Shown: in pieces, positions 8,599 to 17,641 of the stretch
Position numbering within the stretch: the stretch's first letter is position 1
Layout: every line of letters starts with the position of its first letter
Origin: Peptococcaceae bacterium
Lineage (GTDB): Bacteria > Bacillota > Peptococcia > Peptococcales > Peptococcaceae
NCBI GenBank assembly: GCA_019420345.1
Contig: JAHZHI010000030.1
Span: 52,916-116,915 of the forward strand
Direction: 5' to 3'
DNA: 64,000 nucleotides
Made by a program: the position numbers and the translations under genes
The notes under the pieces: generated by a model
Databases searched by the model: none
What the model was told of the DNA's origin: nothing
What the model saw: the letters and a program-made list of their open reading frames with translations, nothing else

Positions 8599-9591
8599 AT
8601 GAAAGAAATTAAATTACAAGATATTGCAGGTTTTCAAATTGGTAGTGTTGAAAACTTGCAAGCTGGAACAGGCTGTACTGTGATCATTTGTCCAAATGGT
8701 GCTCCATGTGGGGGTGATATTCGTGGCGGTGGTCCTGCTAGTAGAGAAAGTGCTTTGCTTGATCCAGCAGCGGCTGCAGATCGCATTCACGCAGTTTTGC
8801 TTAGTGGGGGAAGTGCTTATGGATTGGATGCAGCAGGAGGCGTCATGCGCTATCTTGAGGAACGCAGCATTGGCCTGCCGGTTGGAAATGCAGTGGTGCC
8901 TTTGGTTGTTGCAGCTTGTATCTTTGATTTGGCTTGTGGTGAGAACGTCCGTCCGGATGCAGAAATGGGGTACGCTGCTTGTAAGGCAGCAGAAAAGGGT
9001 GCGCCTATTTCTGAAGGCAATCATGGCGTTGGCACTGGTGCAACGGTTGGAAAACTCTTAAATGGTGACGGCATGATGAAAAGCGGACTGGGCACCTATG
9101 CTATTCAGTTGGGAGATTTTCAAATTGGTGCAGTGGTTGCAGTCAATGCATTGGGAGATGTGCTTAAAGATAATGGCGAGATTCTTGCCGGATTACGTCG
9201 GATAGATGGCAAGGGATTTGCAGACACACAGAAGGTAATGCTAGAGCATTACGAAGATCTACTGCCAATTTTAGCGGGAGCTGGCGATGTGACCACCAAT
9301 ACAACAATTGGTGCAGTGATTACAAATGGGAAATTTAATAAAACACAATTAAAAAAGATTGCGGCGCTGGCATCCAATGGTTTAGTGAGAAGCGTTCGTC
9401 CGGTTAATACGACTGCTGATGGTGATTCGATTTTTGCCTTGAGTGTGGGTAATGTAGAATTTGACCTTAATTTAGCAGGAACTGCTGCAGCGTACGTCGT
9501 GGAGCACGCTATTCGTCGCGCAATATATGCTGCGGAAAGTGCTTATGGTGTGACGGCATGGCAGGATCTTAACTTGAAAGAACAGGACTGA
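8599..9591 (+). CDS. P1 family (DmpA/BapA/ThnT-type) peptidase
   Basis: N-terminal-nucleophile peptidase of family P1, whose members are aminopeptidases or amidases that self-cleave into two chains. Family segments visible are RGGGPASRE (near residue 44), LLSGGSAYGLDAAGGV (near 67) and TTNTTIGAVITN (near 235). The nucleophile position appears to be Thr, as in ThnT, rather than the Ser of DmpA and BapA. No signal peptide is evident, so it is probably cytoplasmic. The start at 8599 is 7 nt after AGGAG; an ATG at 8593 is too close. It sits between murF and mraY in the dcw cluster, where such a gene is not expected. The substrate is unknown; a role with peptidoglycan peptides is only suggested by context. 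Confidence 0.85.
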   Translation: MKEIKLQDIAGFQIGSVENLQAGTGCTVIICPNGAPCGGDIRGGGPASRESALLDPAAAADRIHAVLLSGGSAYGLDAAGGVMRYLEERSIGLPVGNAVVPLVVAACIFDLACGENVRPDAEMGYAACKAAEKGAPISEGNHGVGTGATVGKLLNGDGMMKSGLGTYAIQLGDFQIGAVVAVNALGDVLKDNGEILAGLRRIDGKGFADTQKVMLEHYEDLLPILAGAGDVTTNTTIGAVITNGKFNKTQLKKIAALASNGLVRSVRPVNTTADGDSIFALSVGNVEFDLNLAGTAAAYVVEHAIRRAIYAAESAYGVTAWQDLNLKEQD

Positions 9592-9631
9592 AAAGTGATT
9601 AAATGAAGAGTGCAGTGGGAGGAAAGCTGGA

Positions 9632-10591
9632 ATGTGGGCATTAGGTTTTATTATTAGTTTGGTGATCGGGCTTGTTGTTGGCCATTTTATGATCCCAATT
9701 CTGCATAAGTTAAAATTTGGTCAGTCTATTCGAGAAGAAGGACCAAAGAGTCATCAGAAGAAACAGGGAACGCCAACCATGGGTGGCATCTTGTTTATGA
9801 TCACCGTAATCGTAACTTTAGTGGTCATGGGACAGTTTAACGGTGTGACTTGGTTTGTTGTTGGCAGTGCTATGCTCTTTGGGTTAATTGGTTTGACAGA
9901 TGATGCCATTAAAATCATTATGCATCATAATGAAGGATTAACTCCAAAGCAGAAGATTGTTTTACAATTGATAGCAGCTATTTTAGTTGTATTTTGGGCT
10001 TCGCGCCTTGACATGAATGTTAGTGATTTTTGGATTCCATTGTTTAACATTGTCTTACCTGTAGGTGTTCTTTATTGGCCGATAATGATATTTATTATTA
10101 TTGGGACCACCAATAGTGCTAATTTGACAGATGGGTTAGACGGGCTGTTAACAACAGTTAGTATTATTATTCTGCTGGCATTTTTTGCGGTTGTAAAATT
10201 GTACAATGAACCACATACTTTGATTGTTATTGCGGTAATGATCGGGGCTTGCCTGGCCTTCTTGTTCTACAATCATCATCCAGCTCGAGTATTTATGGGT
10301 GACACAGGAAGCTTTTTTATTGGCGGAATGGTGGTTGCATTAGCAATGGTCACCAAAACGGAGTTGCTCATTCCTGCAATGTGCTTTACTTATTTTATTG
10401 AATGTTGTTCAGATATTATTCAAGTAACTGTTTATAAAAAGACCAAACGTCGTGTATTTAGAATGGCACCGCTGCATCATCATTTTGAATTGGGTGGCCG
10501 CAGTGAAAATCAGGTGGTGCGCTTATTTAGCATCATTACCTTAGTGTCATGTGTGATCGGTGTCGCCCTCTATTGGACGGCCTTGCTTTAA
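9632..10591 (+). CDS. mraY: Phospho-N-acetylmuramoyl-pentapeptide-transferase
   Basis: MraY transfers phospho-MurNAc-pentapeptide to undecaprenyl phosphate, making lipid I at the inner face of the membrane. The 319-residue protein has about ten membrane helices. Signature motifs visible are TPTMGG (near 48), GLTDDAIK (near 88), NLTDGLDGLLT (near 168), FMGDTGSFFIG (near 225) and APLHHHFELGG near the C-terminus. The ATG at 9632 is preceded by GGGAGG. Confidence 0.96.
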   Translation: MWALGFIISLVIGLVVGHFMIPILHKLKFGQSIREEGPKSHQKKQGTPTMGGILFMITVIVTLVVMGQFNGVTWFVVGSAMLFGLIGLTDDAIKIIMHHNEGLTPKQKIVLQLIAAILVVFWASRLDMNVSDFWIPLFNIVLPVGVLYWPIMIFIIIGTTNSANLTDGLDGLLTTVSIIILLAFFAVVKLYNEPHTLIVIAVMIGACLAFLFYNHHPARVFMGDTGSFFIGGMVVALAMVTKTELLIPAMCFTYFIECCSDIIQVTVYKKTKRRVFRMAPLHHHFELGGRSENQVVRLFSIITLVSCVIGVALYWTALL

Positions 10592-10608
10592 GATAAAGGA
10601 GGAGAAAT

Positions 10609-11970
10609 ATGGGAGATGCTATTTTGATCATTGGCGCAGCGCGTAGTGGGATTGCCAGTGCAGAATATCTGCTTTCCATTGGAAAAAACATTGTTATCAG
10701 TGACATGAATACCAAATTGGCAGAAAAGGTTGAGGCGCAGCTTGGGCATGCGTCTATTTCCTATGTCTGGGGACAGCAACCGGATGTCGAAGCCATTCAG
10801 CCAGAACTGATTGTTATGAGCCCTGGTGTGCCATTAACGATTCCACCAGTTGTCAAAGCGCGTGAACTGAATATTCCGGTTATCAGTGAACCAGAATTGG
10901 CGTTCCGTTATAGTGATGTGCCATTTGTAGCAATTACTGGGACCAACGGGAAAACCACAACGACGACATTAACGGCTGTCTTGCTTGAAGAGGATGGGCG
11001 TAAAGTTGTGGCTGGCGGTAATATTGGCTTGCCCTTGATCAGTCAATGTCCGCAAATGACAGCACAGGATATTGTTGTCGCAGAGATGAGCAGTTTTCAG
11101 CTGGAAAGCGTTGATACGTTTTGCCCAAAAGTAGCTGTAGTCATGAATGTAACACCAGACCATTTGGATCGGCATAAAACCATGGAAGCATACGCAGCTG
11201 CAAAGGCAAACATTTTCAAAAATCAGACTGCCGATGATTATCTTTTACTCAACAAAGATGACAACATTGTTTCTGCTATGGCGGCATCAGCGGCTTCAAA
11301 AGTTTATTTCTTCAGTCAGCAAGAGATTCTGGATGAGGGGATTTGGCTGCAGGATGGGCAATTGATGTACTGCCTGCATGAAGGTGATGCGCCACAGGCG
11401 CTGATCCCTGCTAATGAAATTGGCATTGTTGGGGCGCACAATTGGCAAAACGCCATGGCGGCATCATTGGCAGCACTTTTAATGGGGCAAAAACCGGCCG
11501 TTATTGCAGAACGTCTGCGTGCGTTTAAAGGCGTGGCGCATCGTATGGAGCCAGTGGCAACCATCGATGGCGTGCTTTACGTGAACGATTCCAAAGGGAC
11601 CAATCCGGACTCAACAGAAAAAGCATTGGGGTCTTATGGTGAGCGTCCGATCGTTCTCATTGCGGGTGGTCGTAACAAGGGCAGTGACATGGCTGTACTT
11701 GTTCCATTGATGCGGGCGCATTGCCGCGGTGTGGTATTGGTTGGTGAAGCGACAGGTGATTTTCTTGACGCTTTTGAACGGACCGCTTACAAGGACTATA
11801 TCTGCGCAGATTCTTTTGAAGATGCAGTGGCTAAGGCTCATGATATGGCTCAGCCTGGTGATGTGGTATTGCTTTCTCCAGCGTGTGCAAGCTGGGATAT
11901 GTTTGATAATTTTGAGCAGCGTGGAGATCTGTTTAAAGATCTGGTGAAGGGCTATGCAGAAAAACAATAA
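10609..11970 (+). CDS. murD: UDP-N-acetylmuramoylalanine--D-glutamate ligase
   Basis: MurD adds D-Glu to UDP-MurNAc-L-Ala using ATP. A Rossmann-like N-terminus (IIGAARSGIASA) is followed by the Mur ligase ATP loop TGTNGKTTTT near residue 110. Later come MNVTPDHLDRH (near 180), the C-terminal segment VNDSKGTNPDST, and LLSPACASWDMFDNFEQRG, which is characteristic of MurD. Length 453 residues. AAGGAGGAG lies 7 nt before the ATG. Its last 17 nt overlap the start of ftsW. Confidence 0.96.
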   Translation: MGDAILIIGAARSGIASAEYLLSIGKNIVISDMNTKLAEKVEAQLGHASISYVWGQQPDVEAIQPELIVMSPGVPLTIPPVVKARELNIPVISEPELAFRYSDVPFVAITGTNGKTTTTTLTAVLLEEDGRKVVAGGNIGLPLISQCPQMTAQDIVVAEMSSFQLESVDTFCPKVAVVMNVTPDHLDRHKTMEAYAAAKANIFKNQTADDYLLLNKDDNIVSAMAASAASKVYFFSQQEILDEGIWLQDGQLMYCLHEGDAPQALIPANEIGIVGAHNWQNAMAASLAALLMGQKPAVIAERLRAFKGVAHRMEPVATIDGVLYVNDSKGTNPDSTEKALGSYGERPIVLIAGGRNKGSDMAVLVPLMRAHCRGVVLVGEATGDFLDAFERTAYKDYICADSFEDAVAKAHDMAQPGDVVLLSPACASWDMFDNFEQRGDLFKDLVKGYAEKQ

Positions 11971-13462
11971 CAATGGGCAGAAACGCCCGGTGTTAGTTGA
12001 AAAAAAACCAATAAAACCTAAAGTAAAAGATCAGCAGCGACGTACATCGCAGAAAAAACACACAGTTGGTCAACGGCAAATGATGATGGAATCCTCTCAT
12101 CAAGCCATGTCAATGGCAAATCGACGTACGCCAAGTCTGCAAGAGCGTGCGGAGCAGCATCGGCGTGAAATGATGCAGGATACGAATGGGCAACGCACTG
12201 CTAAAATGCAGCAGCCAAAGGCGCAGGGTGTGAAAAATGCATCGCCAAAGCCAAAAAAGCGGAAACAGAAATCGAAGAAATCAACGCTTCCAAAAGAACC
12301 TAGTGTGTTGGATAAGCTGTTTGTACGTGGCAATGCTGTTGCTGGTGCGCCAGACTTTTTTATCATGGAAGTTGTGGCGGTCTTGCTTGTCATTGGCTTG
12401 ATTATGGTTTTTTCAGCGAGCAGTTATCGTTCCTTATTGGAAAATGGCAATGCGTATAGTTATTTTATAAAACAAACAGCCTCAGCAGTTATGGGGATTA
12501 TTGTTGCCTTCATAGTTATGATGTTAAAACCGAATTTTTTTCAGAAGGTGGGCCCAATCTTGCTGCTTTTTGTCTTCTTCTTGCTGTTGTTTACATTATT
12601 TGCAGGGGAAGAAAGTCTTGGCGCTACGCGTTGGGTAACAATTGCAGGGATTCGCTTTCAGCCGTCAGAAATGGCAAAGCCATTGATGGTTATTTGCACA
12701 GCTGATCTGATTAAGAACGGACCTTATGAGTTTGTTAAGGACCGCAATAGCATCATGACATTTCTGATGATCATAGCCACTTTTGCTGTTATCGCATTGG
12801 AAGACTTAGGGTCCGCGCTGGCAATTTGCGGTGGCTGTTTTGCCATGTTTATTGTTGCGGGTTTGTCAAAGCGTTGGATTATGGGCGTTATTGGTGCGGG
12901 TCTGGGCGTTGTTGCCATTTACTGCATCATGGAACCATATCGCATTCAGCGTTTGCTTGGATTTATTAACCAAACTGACGCTGACGCCGCAAATGGGTCC
13001 GCTTATCAGCTTGTGCAGAGCTTATATGCATTTGGTTCGGGCGGTTTGTTTGGCGTAGGTCTTGGTAACAGCGGACAGAAGCTCCTGTATCTTCCAGGAA
13101 TGCATACAGACTTTATTTACTCCGTCATTGGTGAGGAATTTGGTATCGTTGGTGCCTTACTGGTGTTGGGCTTGTTTATGGCTTTTGCATGGCGTGGCTT
13201 TTGGATTTCGACGCGTATTGAAGATCCGTTCAAATCCTATCTTGCTTTTGGCGCTACGGCTATTATCACCGTGCAGGCCTTGATCAACATGGCGGTTGCT
13301 GTTGGTGTGTGCCCAGTTACTGGGATTACTTTGCCGTTGATAAGCTATGGCGGTACTTCTTTGGTTATCACTTTAACGATCATTGGTATTTTACTGAATA
13401 TGTCTCGCTATGCGGATAAGACAAAGAGAAAACGAACGCCTAGAAATAAAACAAAAGAATGA
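11954..13462 (+). CDS. ftsW: SEDS peptidoglycan glycosyltransferase FtsW with long basic N-terminal extension
   Basis: SEDS-family polymerase that extends septal glycan strands together with FtsI. The membrane core begins near residue 135 (FFIMEVVAVLLVIGLIMVFS) and ends with the family signature ITLPLISYGGTS near residue 470; GEEFGIVG, a conserved segment, is near 390. About 130 residues rich in Lys, Arg, Gln and Ser precede the first membrane helix, much longer than in typical FtsW. The ATG at 11954 lies inside murD. The extension may be over-called if a later start is used: Met codons at about residues 44, 45, 52 and 54 are available but lack an obvious ribosome binding site. Confidence 0.92.
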   Translation: MQKNNNNGQKRPVLVEKKPIKPKVKDQQRRTSQKKHTVGQRQMMMESSHQAMSMANRRTPSLQERAEQHRREMMQDTNGQRTAKMQQPKAQGVKNASPKPKKRKQKSKKSTLPKEPSVLDKLFVRGNAVAGAPDFFIMEVVAVLLVIGLIMVFSASSYRSLLENGNAYSYFIKQTASAVMGIIVAFIVMMLKPNFFQKVGPILLLFVFFLLLFTLFAGEESLGATRWVTIAGIRFQPSEMAKPLMVICTADLIKNGPYEFVKDRNSIMTFLMIIATFAVIALEDLGSALAICGGCFAMFIVAGLSKRWIMGVIGAGLGVVAIYCIMEPYRIQRLLGFINQTDADAANGSAYQLVQSLYAFGSGGLFGVGLGNSGQKLLYLPGMHTDFIYSVIGEEFGIVGALLVLGLFMAFAWRGFWISTRIEDPFKSYLAFGATAIITVQALINMAVAVGVCPVTGITLPLISYGGTSLVITLTIIGILLNMSRYADKTKRKRTPRNKTKE

Positions 13463-13494
13463 AAGACGAATTAATATATAATGGGGGAAGACGT

Positions 13495-14604
13495 ATGAGA
13501 GTGATTGTTACCGGCGGTGGAACCGGTGGGCACATATATCCGGCCTTGGCCATTGCTGAACGTATTTTGGCTGATTTGCCGGGCAGTGAAGTGCTTTATA
13601 TCGGATGTGACAATGGGCTGGAAAACAGCATTGTGCCGACGACTTCCATACCTTTTAAGACGATATCGGCGCAGGGGCTTCCACGTAAGTTGACGCCAGC
13701 TTTGGCGCGCTCTTTGTTGGTTAATTCAAAAGGGGTTGTGGAAGCACGCCGATACATCAAAGAATTTCATCCAGATTTGGTCATTGGTACCGGAGGTTTT
13801 GTATGTGGGCCAACCGTATTGATGGCCTGCATGAATCATATTCCTGCGATGATTCATGAACAAAATGCTTATCCTGGAATGACCAATCGCCTTTTGGCTG
13901 CGCGTGTCAATAAGGTGATGATCAATTATCCGGAAGCATCGAGATTTTTTGTAAAGGCTAAGGAAACCGTGCTTACAGGTTTGCCGGTGCGCAATGATAT
14001 TGGCAAGCTGAGTAAGGAAGAAGGCTGTGAGAAATTTGGCTTGGATCCAAAAAAGAAGACTATTTTGATTACAGGCGGCAGCCGCGGCGCTCGCACCATT
14101 AACCGTGTTAGCGCGTTGGCGTTGACGGGCATTCTGGCTAATCCTGAGGTGCAAGTCATCTTCATTACTGGCAAGGTGGGATATGTAGAAACAAGCCTGC
14201 TCATAAAAGACAGTGACAGCAGCGTATTACGCGATGAACGTCTGTGCTTTCTTGAGTACACTCATGACATGCCTTATGCGTTGGCTGCTGCTGATGTTGT
14301 TGTTGGCCGTGCTGGTGCAACTTTCTTGGCTGAAATCGCTGTATGTGGTTTGCCGGGTATTTTAGTGCCATATCCCTACGCTAGTGACAATCATCAACAA
14401 TTTAATGCACAAGCTGTGGTTGATGCTGGTGCCGGCGAAATGATTTTGGACAATGAATTGACGGTGCCAAAATTGACAGCAGCGTTGAACAATTTCCTCA
14501 ATGATGACGATTATTATCAGGCAAAAAAAGATGCTATGTTTGAATTGGCAAAGCCAGCAGCATTGGACGACATTATGATGCTGGTAAAGAGTTTTGAAAA
14601 ATAG
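13495..14604 (+). CDS. murG: UDP-N-acetylglucosamine--lipid I transferase MurG
   Basis: MurG adds GlcNAc to lipid I, forming lipid II on the cytoplasmic face. The GT28 donor loop TGGGTGGHIYPALA is at residues 5-18, and MIHEQNAYPGMTNR near 118. GGSRGARTIN near 187 and VVGRAGATFLAEI near 270 are also typical. I chose ATG 13495 (MRVIVTGGG), which follows GGGGGAAG; an in-frame ATG at 13459 overlaps the ftsW stop and would add a 12-residue leader absent from the family. Length 369 residues. Confidence 0.96.
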   Translation: MRVIVTGGGTGGHIYPALAIAERILADLPGSEVLYIGCDNGLENSIVPTTSIPFKTISAQGLPRKLTPALARSLLVNSKGVVEARRYIKEFHPDLVIGTGGFVCGPTVLMACMNHIPAMIHEQNAYPGMTNRLLAARVNKVMINYPEASRFFVKAKETVLTGLPVRNDIGKLSKEEGCEKFGLDPKKKTILITGGSRGARTINRVSALALTGILANPEVQVIFITGKVGYVETSLLIKDSDSSVLRDERLCFLEYTHDMPYALAAADVVVGRAGATFLAEIAVCGLPGILVPYPYASDNHQQFNAQAVVDAGAGEMILDNELTVPKLTAALNNFLNDDDYYQAKKDAMFELAKPAALDDIMMLVKSFEK

Positions 14605-14628
14605 TGTGAGAAGGATAGAGGTGGCAAA

Positions 14629-16011
14629 ATGAGCCAGGAACAAAAGTTTAATCATGTTCATTTTATTGGAATTGGCGGCATTGGTATGAGCGCTGTTGCA
14701 GAGGTCATGATCGAGCGTGGCTATATCATCAGTGGATCAGATTTAAATGAATCTGATCAAGTACAGATGCTGCGGGGCCGTGGTGCAACCATCTATGTGC
14801 CACAGCGTGCAGAAAACATTACAGACGATATTGATTTGGTCGTTCGTTCAACAGCAATTCAGGAAAGCAATGTGGAATATCAGGCAGCAAAAGCCAAAGG
14901 GATTCCTGTGATCCATCGTTCAGAAATGCTTGGTCACTTGATGGAAAATCAGAAAGCCATCTGTGTTGCAGGTTCCCATGGGAAGACCACCACGTCTTCG
15001 ATGATTGCTCTTTGCCTGGAAAAAAATGGATTAGATCCAACCATCGTAGTGGGTGGGGTCATCAGTGATATCGGCAGCAACGCCAAAAACGGAAAAGGTG
15101 AGTGGTTTGTTGCAGAGGCTGATGAAAGTGACGGCAGTTTTATCAATTTGCTGCCATGGTATGCGGTTATTACAAATATTGAAGAAGATCACCTGGATCA
15201 CTATAAAGACATCAATGAAATTCGTGAATCCTTCAAACAATTTTTGAATAAGACCAACCCACAGGGGCGCTGTCTGCTTTGTGCGGATAATGATGAATCT
15301 TTTGGCATCGCGTCACAGAGTCCGGTACCGATGAAGACGTATGGCTTCCATGAACGCTCTCAGTATCGTATTAAGAATCATCATCAATTTGGCATGAAAA
15401 ATGAAGCAGATATTTATAATGGTGATCGCTTTGTGGGACACTTAGAATTGCAAGTTCCAGGCAAACATAATATCGCCAATGCAACAGCAGCTGTTGTTAC
15501 CTGCATGGATGTTGGTCTGACGTTTGAAGAAGTGGCTGCCGTACTGAAAGAATACAAAGGTGCACGCCGCCGTTTCCAGCATCAGGGTACCGTGGATGGT
15601 ATTTCGGTGTATGATGATTATGCACACCATCCAACAGAGATTGCCGCTACATTGGATGCGGCACGTGCGATGCATGAAGGTGGTCGTATCGTGGCGATTT
15701 TCCAACCACATCGCTATTCACGTACGCAATTCTTGGCTGCAAATTTTGCACAGGCCTTGTCACAGGCTGATGAAGTGGTGCTGTTGGACGTCTTCCCAGC
15801 TGGTGAAGCCCCAATTGAAGGTGTGTCCAGTCAGCTTATTGTGGATCAAATTGATCCTGAAAAACACGCGCAGGTGGTCAACGATGAATATTTGACCAGT
15901 GGTTTTATCTCAACCTTAAAGCCTGGTGATCTGGTGCTTGTATTGGGTGCAGGTTCAATTTGGAAACAGGCGCCGCTGATCGTTAAAGCATTGGAAGAAC
16001 GTCGCGCGTAA
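14629..16011 (+). CDS. murC: UDP-N-acetylmuramate--L-alanine ligase
   Basis: MurC ligates L-Ala to UDP-MurNAc, the first amino acid of the stem peptide. Visible motifs are HFIGIGGIGMSAVAEVM (residues 9-25), the ATP loop AGSHGKTTTSS near 115, EADESDGSF near 163, YDDYAHHPTEI near 328 and QPHRYSRT near 362. These are diagnostic for MurC rather than Mpl. Length 460 residues. The reaction that makes its substrate needs MurB, whose gene is not next to it as is common in related clusters. Confidence 0.96.
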   Translation: MSQEQKFNHVHFIGIGGIGMSAVAEVMIERGYIISGSDLNESDQVQMLRGRGATIYVPQRAENITDDIDLVVRSTAIQESNVEYQAAKAKGIPVIHRSEMLGHLMENQKAICVAGSHGKTTTSSMIALCLEKNGLDPTIVVGGVISDIGSNAKNGKGEWFVAEADESDGSFINLLPWYAVITNIEEDHLDHYKDINEIRESFKQFLNKTNPQGRCLLCADNDESFGIASQSPVPMKTYGFHERSQYRIKNHHQFGMKNEADIYNGDRFVGHLELQVPGKHNIANATAAVVTCMDVGLTFEEVAAVLKEYKGARRRFQHQGTVDGISVYDDYAHHPTEIAATLDAARAMHEGGRIVAIFQPHRYSRTQFLAANFAQALSQADEVVLLDVFPAGEAPIEGVSSQLIVDQIDPEKHAQVVNDEYLTSGFISTLKPGDLVLVLGAGSIWKQAPLIVKALEERRA

Positions 16012-16052
16012 AAAGTATGTGTCGATTCATTCGCAGAAAAGGTTGATGTCGA

Positions 16053-17522
16053 TTGAAATTATTTAGAGATAAGAACAGAGGTCCAAAGATAAAGAGCGAA
16101 GACGTTGTCATTCCTGAAGAATATCTCGAGTATGAACGAGAAGCAGAGGCTCGTAAACGTCATGCAGTGCAAGAAGAACGTATCATTTCTGAGCAGGAAA
16201 GCACAGAAGATGAAAGCGATGATCCGATTGCCATTCGCGTGGAGCAGTTGTTAAACACCAGCAAAAAGACCTTGCAGGAACAAGCTGCACAAAAAGAAAA
16301 GCCAATACCTGATGTTACTATTGAGGAAGTTGTAGATACACTGGAAGAAATGCTGCCAAGCAAAGAGGAGACGGCTGATGCGGCGGCGAATGACGACGAA
16401 GAAACGATCAGCCTTGAGGAAGCGCTGCGGGCAGAAAAACAGCGTTCAAACCGTGCTGCGAAGAAGGCACGGCGGCAGCCAAAGAAAAAAGGATCTGTCA
16501 AGAATGGTGAGAGAGCGGCAGGAAAAGCCAGTGACGACGACCTGCCAACAGGATTCAAGGTGCTGCTTATCAGCATCATGTTGATTGTTGCAGCCGTAGT
16601 GGTTCTTTTGGGGCCGCTGATGAAAATTGATAATGTGCAGGTTAATGATCTGAAGAATATGAGTGAAGCACAGGTGGAAGAAATTGCTGGCAATCCAGTT
16701 GGCCAGAATCTTTTCTTTTATCGTACCAGCAAGGCGGAAGAAGAGCTTCGTTATTACCCTTATGTGCAGGATGTAACAATCACACGTCATTTTCCACATT
16801 GGATCGAGATCAACATCACTGAACGTGAGCCGGCTGGTGTTTTGCTCAATAATGGCAGTTATCTGCAGTTTAGTAAAGACGGTGTTTTATTGGACAGTGC
16901 CAAGTCACTGACAAATTTGAATTTGCCTTTAATCACTGGTTTTTCTATGGATGAAGTGCCATCACCTGGTGAAGCATTTAAGGATAACGAACGCTTTTCA
17001 GACATTTTGAAGATCGTCAACGCATGCCCGGATGAGCTCTTAGCAATGATCCAGGAAATCAACATTAAGGATCGTAATAATATTCTGGCATACACCAGCC
17101 AGGGCATTGAAATCCGTATAGGCAATGTTGATAACATTGAAGCTCGCATGGCTACGCTTAATGATATTATGAATCAGGTTATTCTCAGTGATATTATTGA
17201 GGAGCCGATCGAAGCTATTGACATTCGTTACGAAAAATCACCGGTTGTTGTGCTGGAAGGCTATGACAATATTGACGTTTCCGAATATCTTGATGAAGAT
17301 GAGGACAATACGGACCAGAGTGACAGCACGGATGATTCAACGGCGAGTGAGAATGACACCACATCAGCAGATAACAATAAGACGTCAAGCACGTCGAAAA
17401 ACGATGGGGATGCTTCGACAACAGAAAGTCAAACCACTACTGCGACAAATGATGGCAACACGTCATCCAGCCAAACCACTACGACTTCAAATGGAAATAC
17501 GTCGGATAATACCACAGAATGA
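16053..17522 (+). CDS. ftsQ: FtsQ/DivIB-type cell division protein with POTRA domain
   Basis: Bitopic divisome protein. About 165 charged cytoplasmic residues, with acidic and then strongly basic stretches, precede one membrane helix (around residues 167-190, VLLISIMLIVAAVVVLLGPL). A POTRA domain (about 190-260) contains ITRHFPHWIEINITEREP, the FtsQ signature. A roughly 80-residue tail made almost only of Ser, Thr, Asn, Asp and Gly ends the protein. The start is TTG at 16053. At 489 residues it is about twice the usual size because of both extensions. It connects FtsL/DivIC to the rest of the divisome. Confidence 0.9.
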   Translation: MKLFRDKNRGPKIKSEDVVIPEEYLEYEREAEARKRHAVQEERIISEQESTEDESDDPIAIRVEQLLNTSKKTLQEQAAQKEKPIPDVTIEEVVDTLEEMLPSKEETADAAANDDEETISLEEALRAEKQRSNRAAKKARRQPKKKGSVKNGERAAGKASDDDLPTGFKVLLISIMLIVAAVVVLLGPLMKIDNVQVNDLKNMSEAQVEEIAGNPVGQNLFFYRTSKAEEELRYYPYVQDVTITRHFPHWIEINITEREPAGVLLNNGSYLQFSKDGVLLDSAKSLTNLNLPLITGFSMDEVPSPGEAFKDNERFSDILKIVNACPDELLAMIQEINIKDRNNILAYTSQGIEIRIGNVDNIEARMATLNDIMNQVILSDIIEEPIEAIDIRYEKSPVVVLEGYDNIDVSEYLDEDEDNTDQSDSTDDSTASENDTTSADNNKTSSTSKNDGDASTTESQTTTATNDGNTSSSQTTTTSNGNTSDNTTE

Positions 17523-17572
17523 GTAGAAAATGCTACAATTCTGGAAAGAACGACATAAATAGAGAAAAATAT

Positions 17573-17609
17573 TTGCAAGTGTTTGCAATATAGGTTATTA
17601 TTATACAAT
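17573..17609 (+). promoter_or_regulatory. ftsZ promoter
   Basis: TTGCAA (17573-17578), a 17-nt spacer, then TATTAT (17596-17601). A second overlapping option is TTGCAA (17583-17588), a 15-nt spacer and TACAAT (17604-17609). This lies in the 119-nt gap after ftsQ and would let ftsZ be transcribed separately from the rest of the cluster. Confidence 0.7.
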
Positions 17610-17641
17610 AAGGCTAGAAATTTTGTGTGGAGGGATCGTGG

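Noticed and set aside
17280..17522. Repeat-like low-complexity DNA at the 3' end of ftsQ, considered as a CRISPR or tandem repeat.
   Set aside because: No regular repeat-spacer unit; it encodes a continuous Ser/Thr/Asn/Asp-rich tail in frame.
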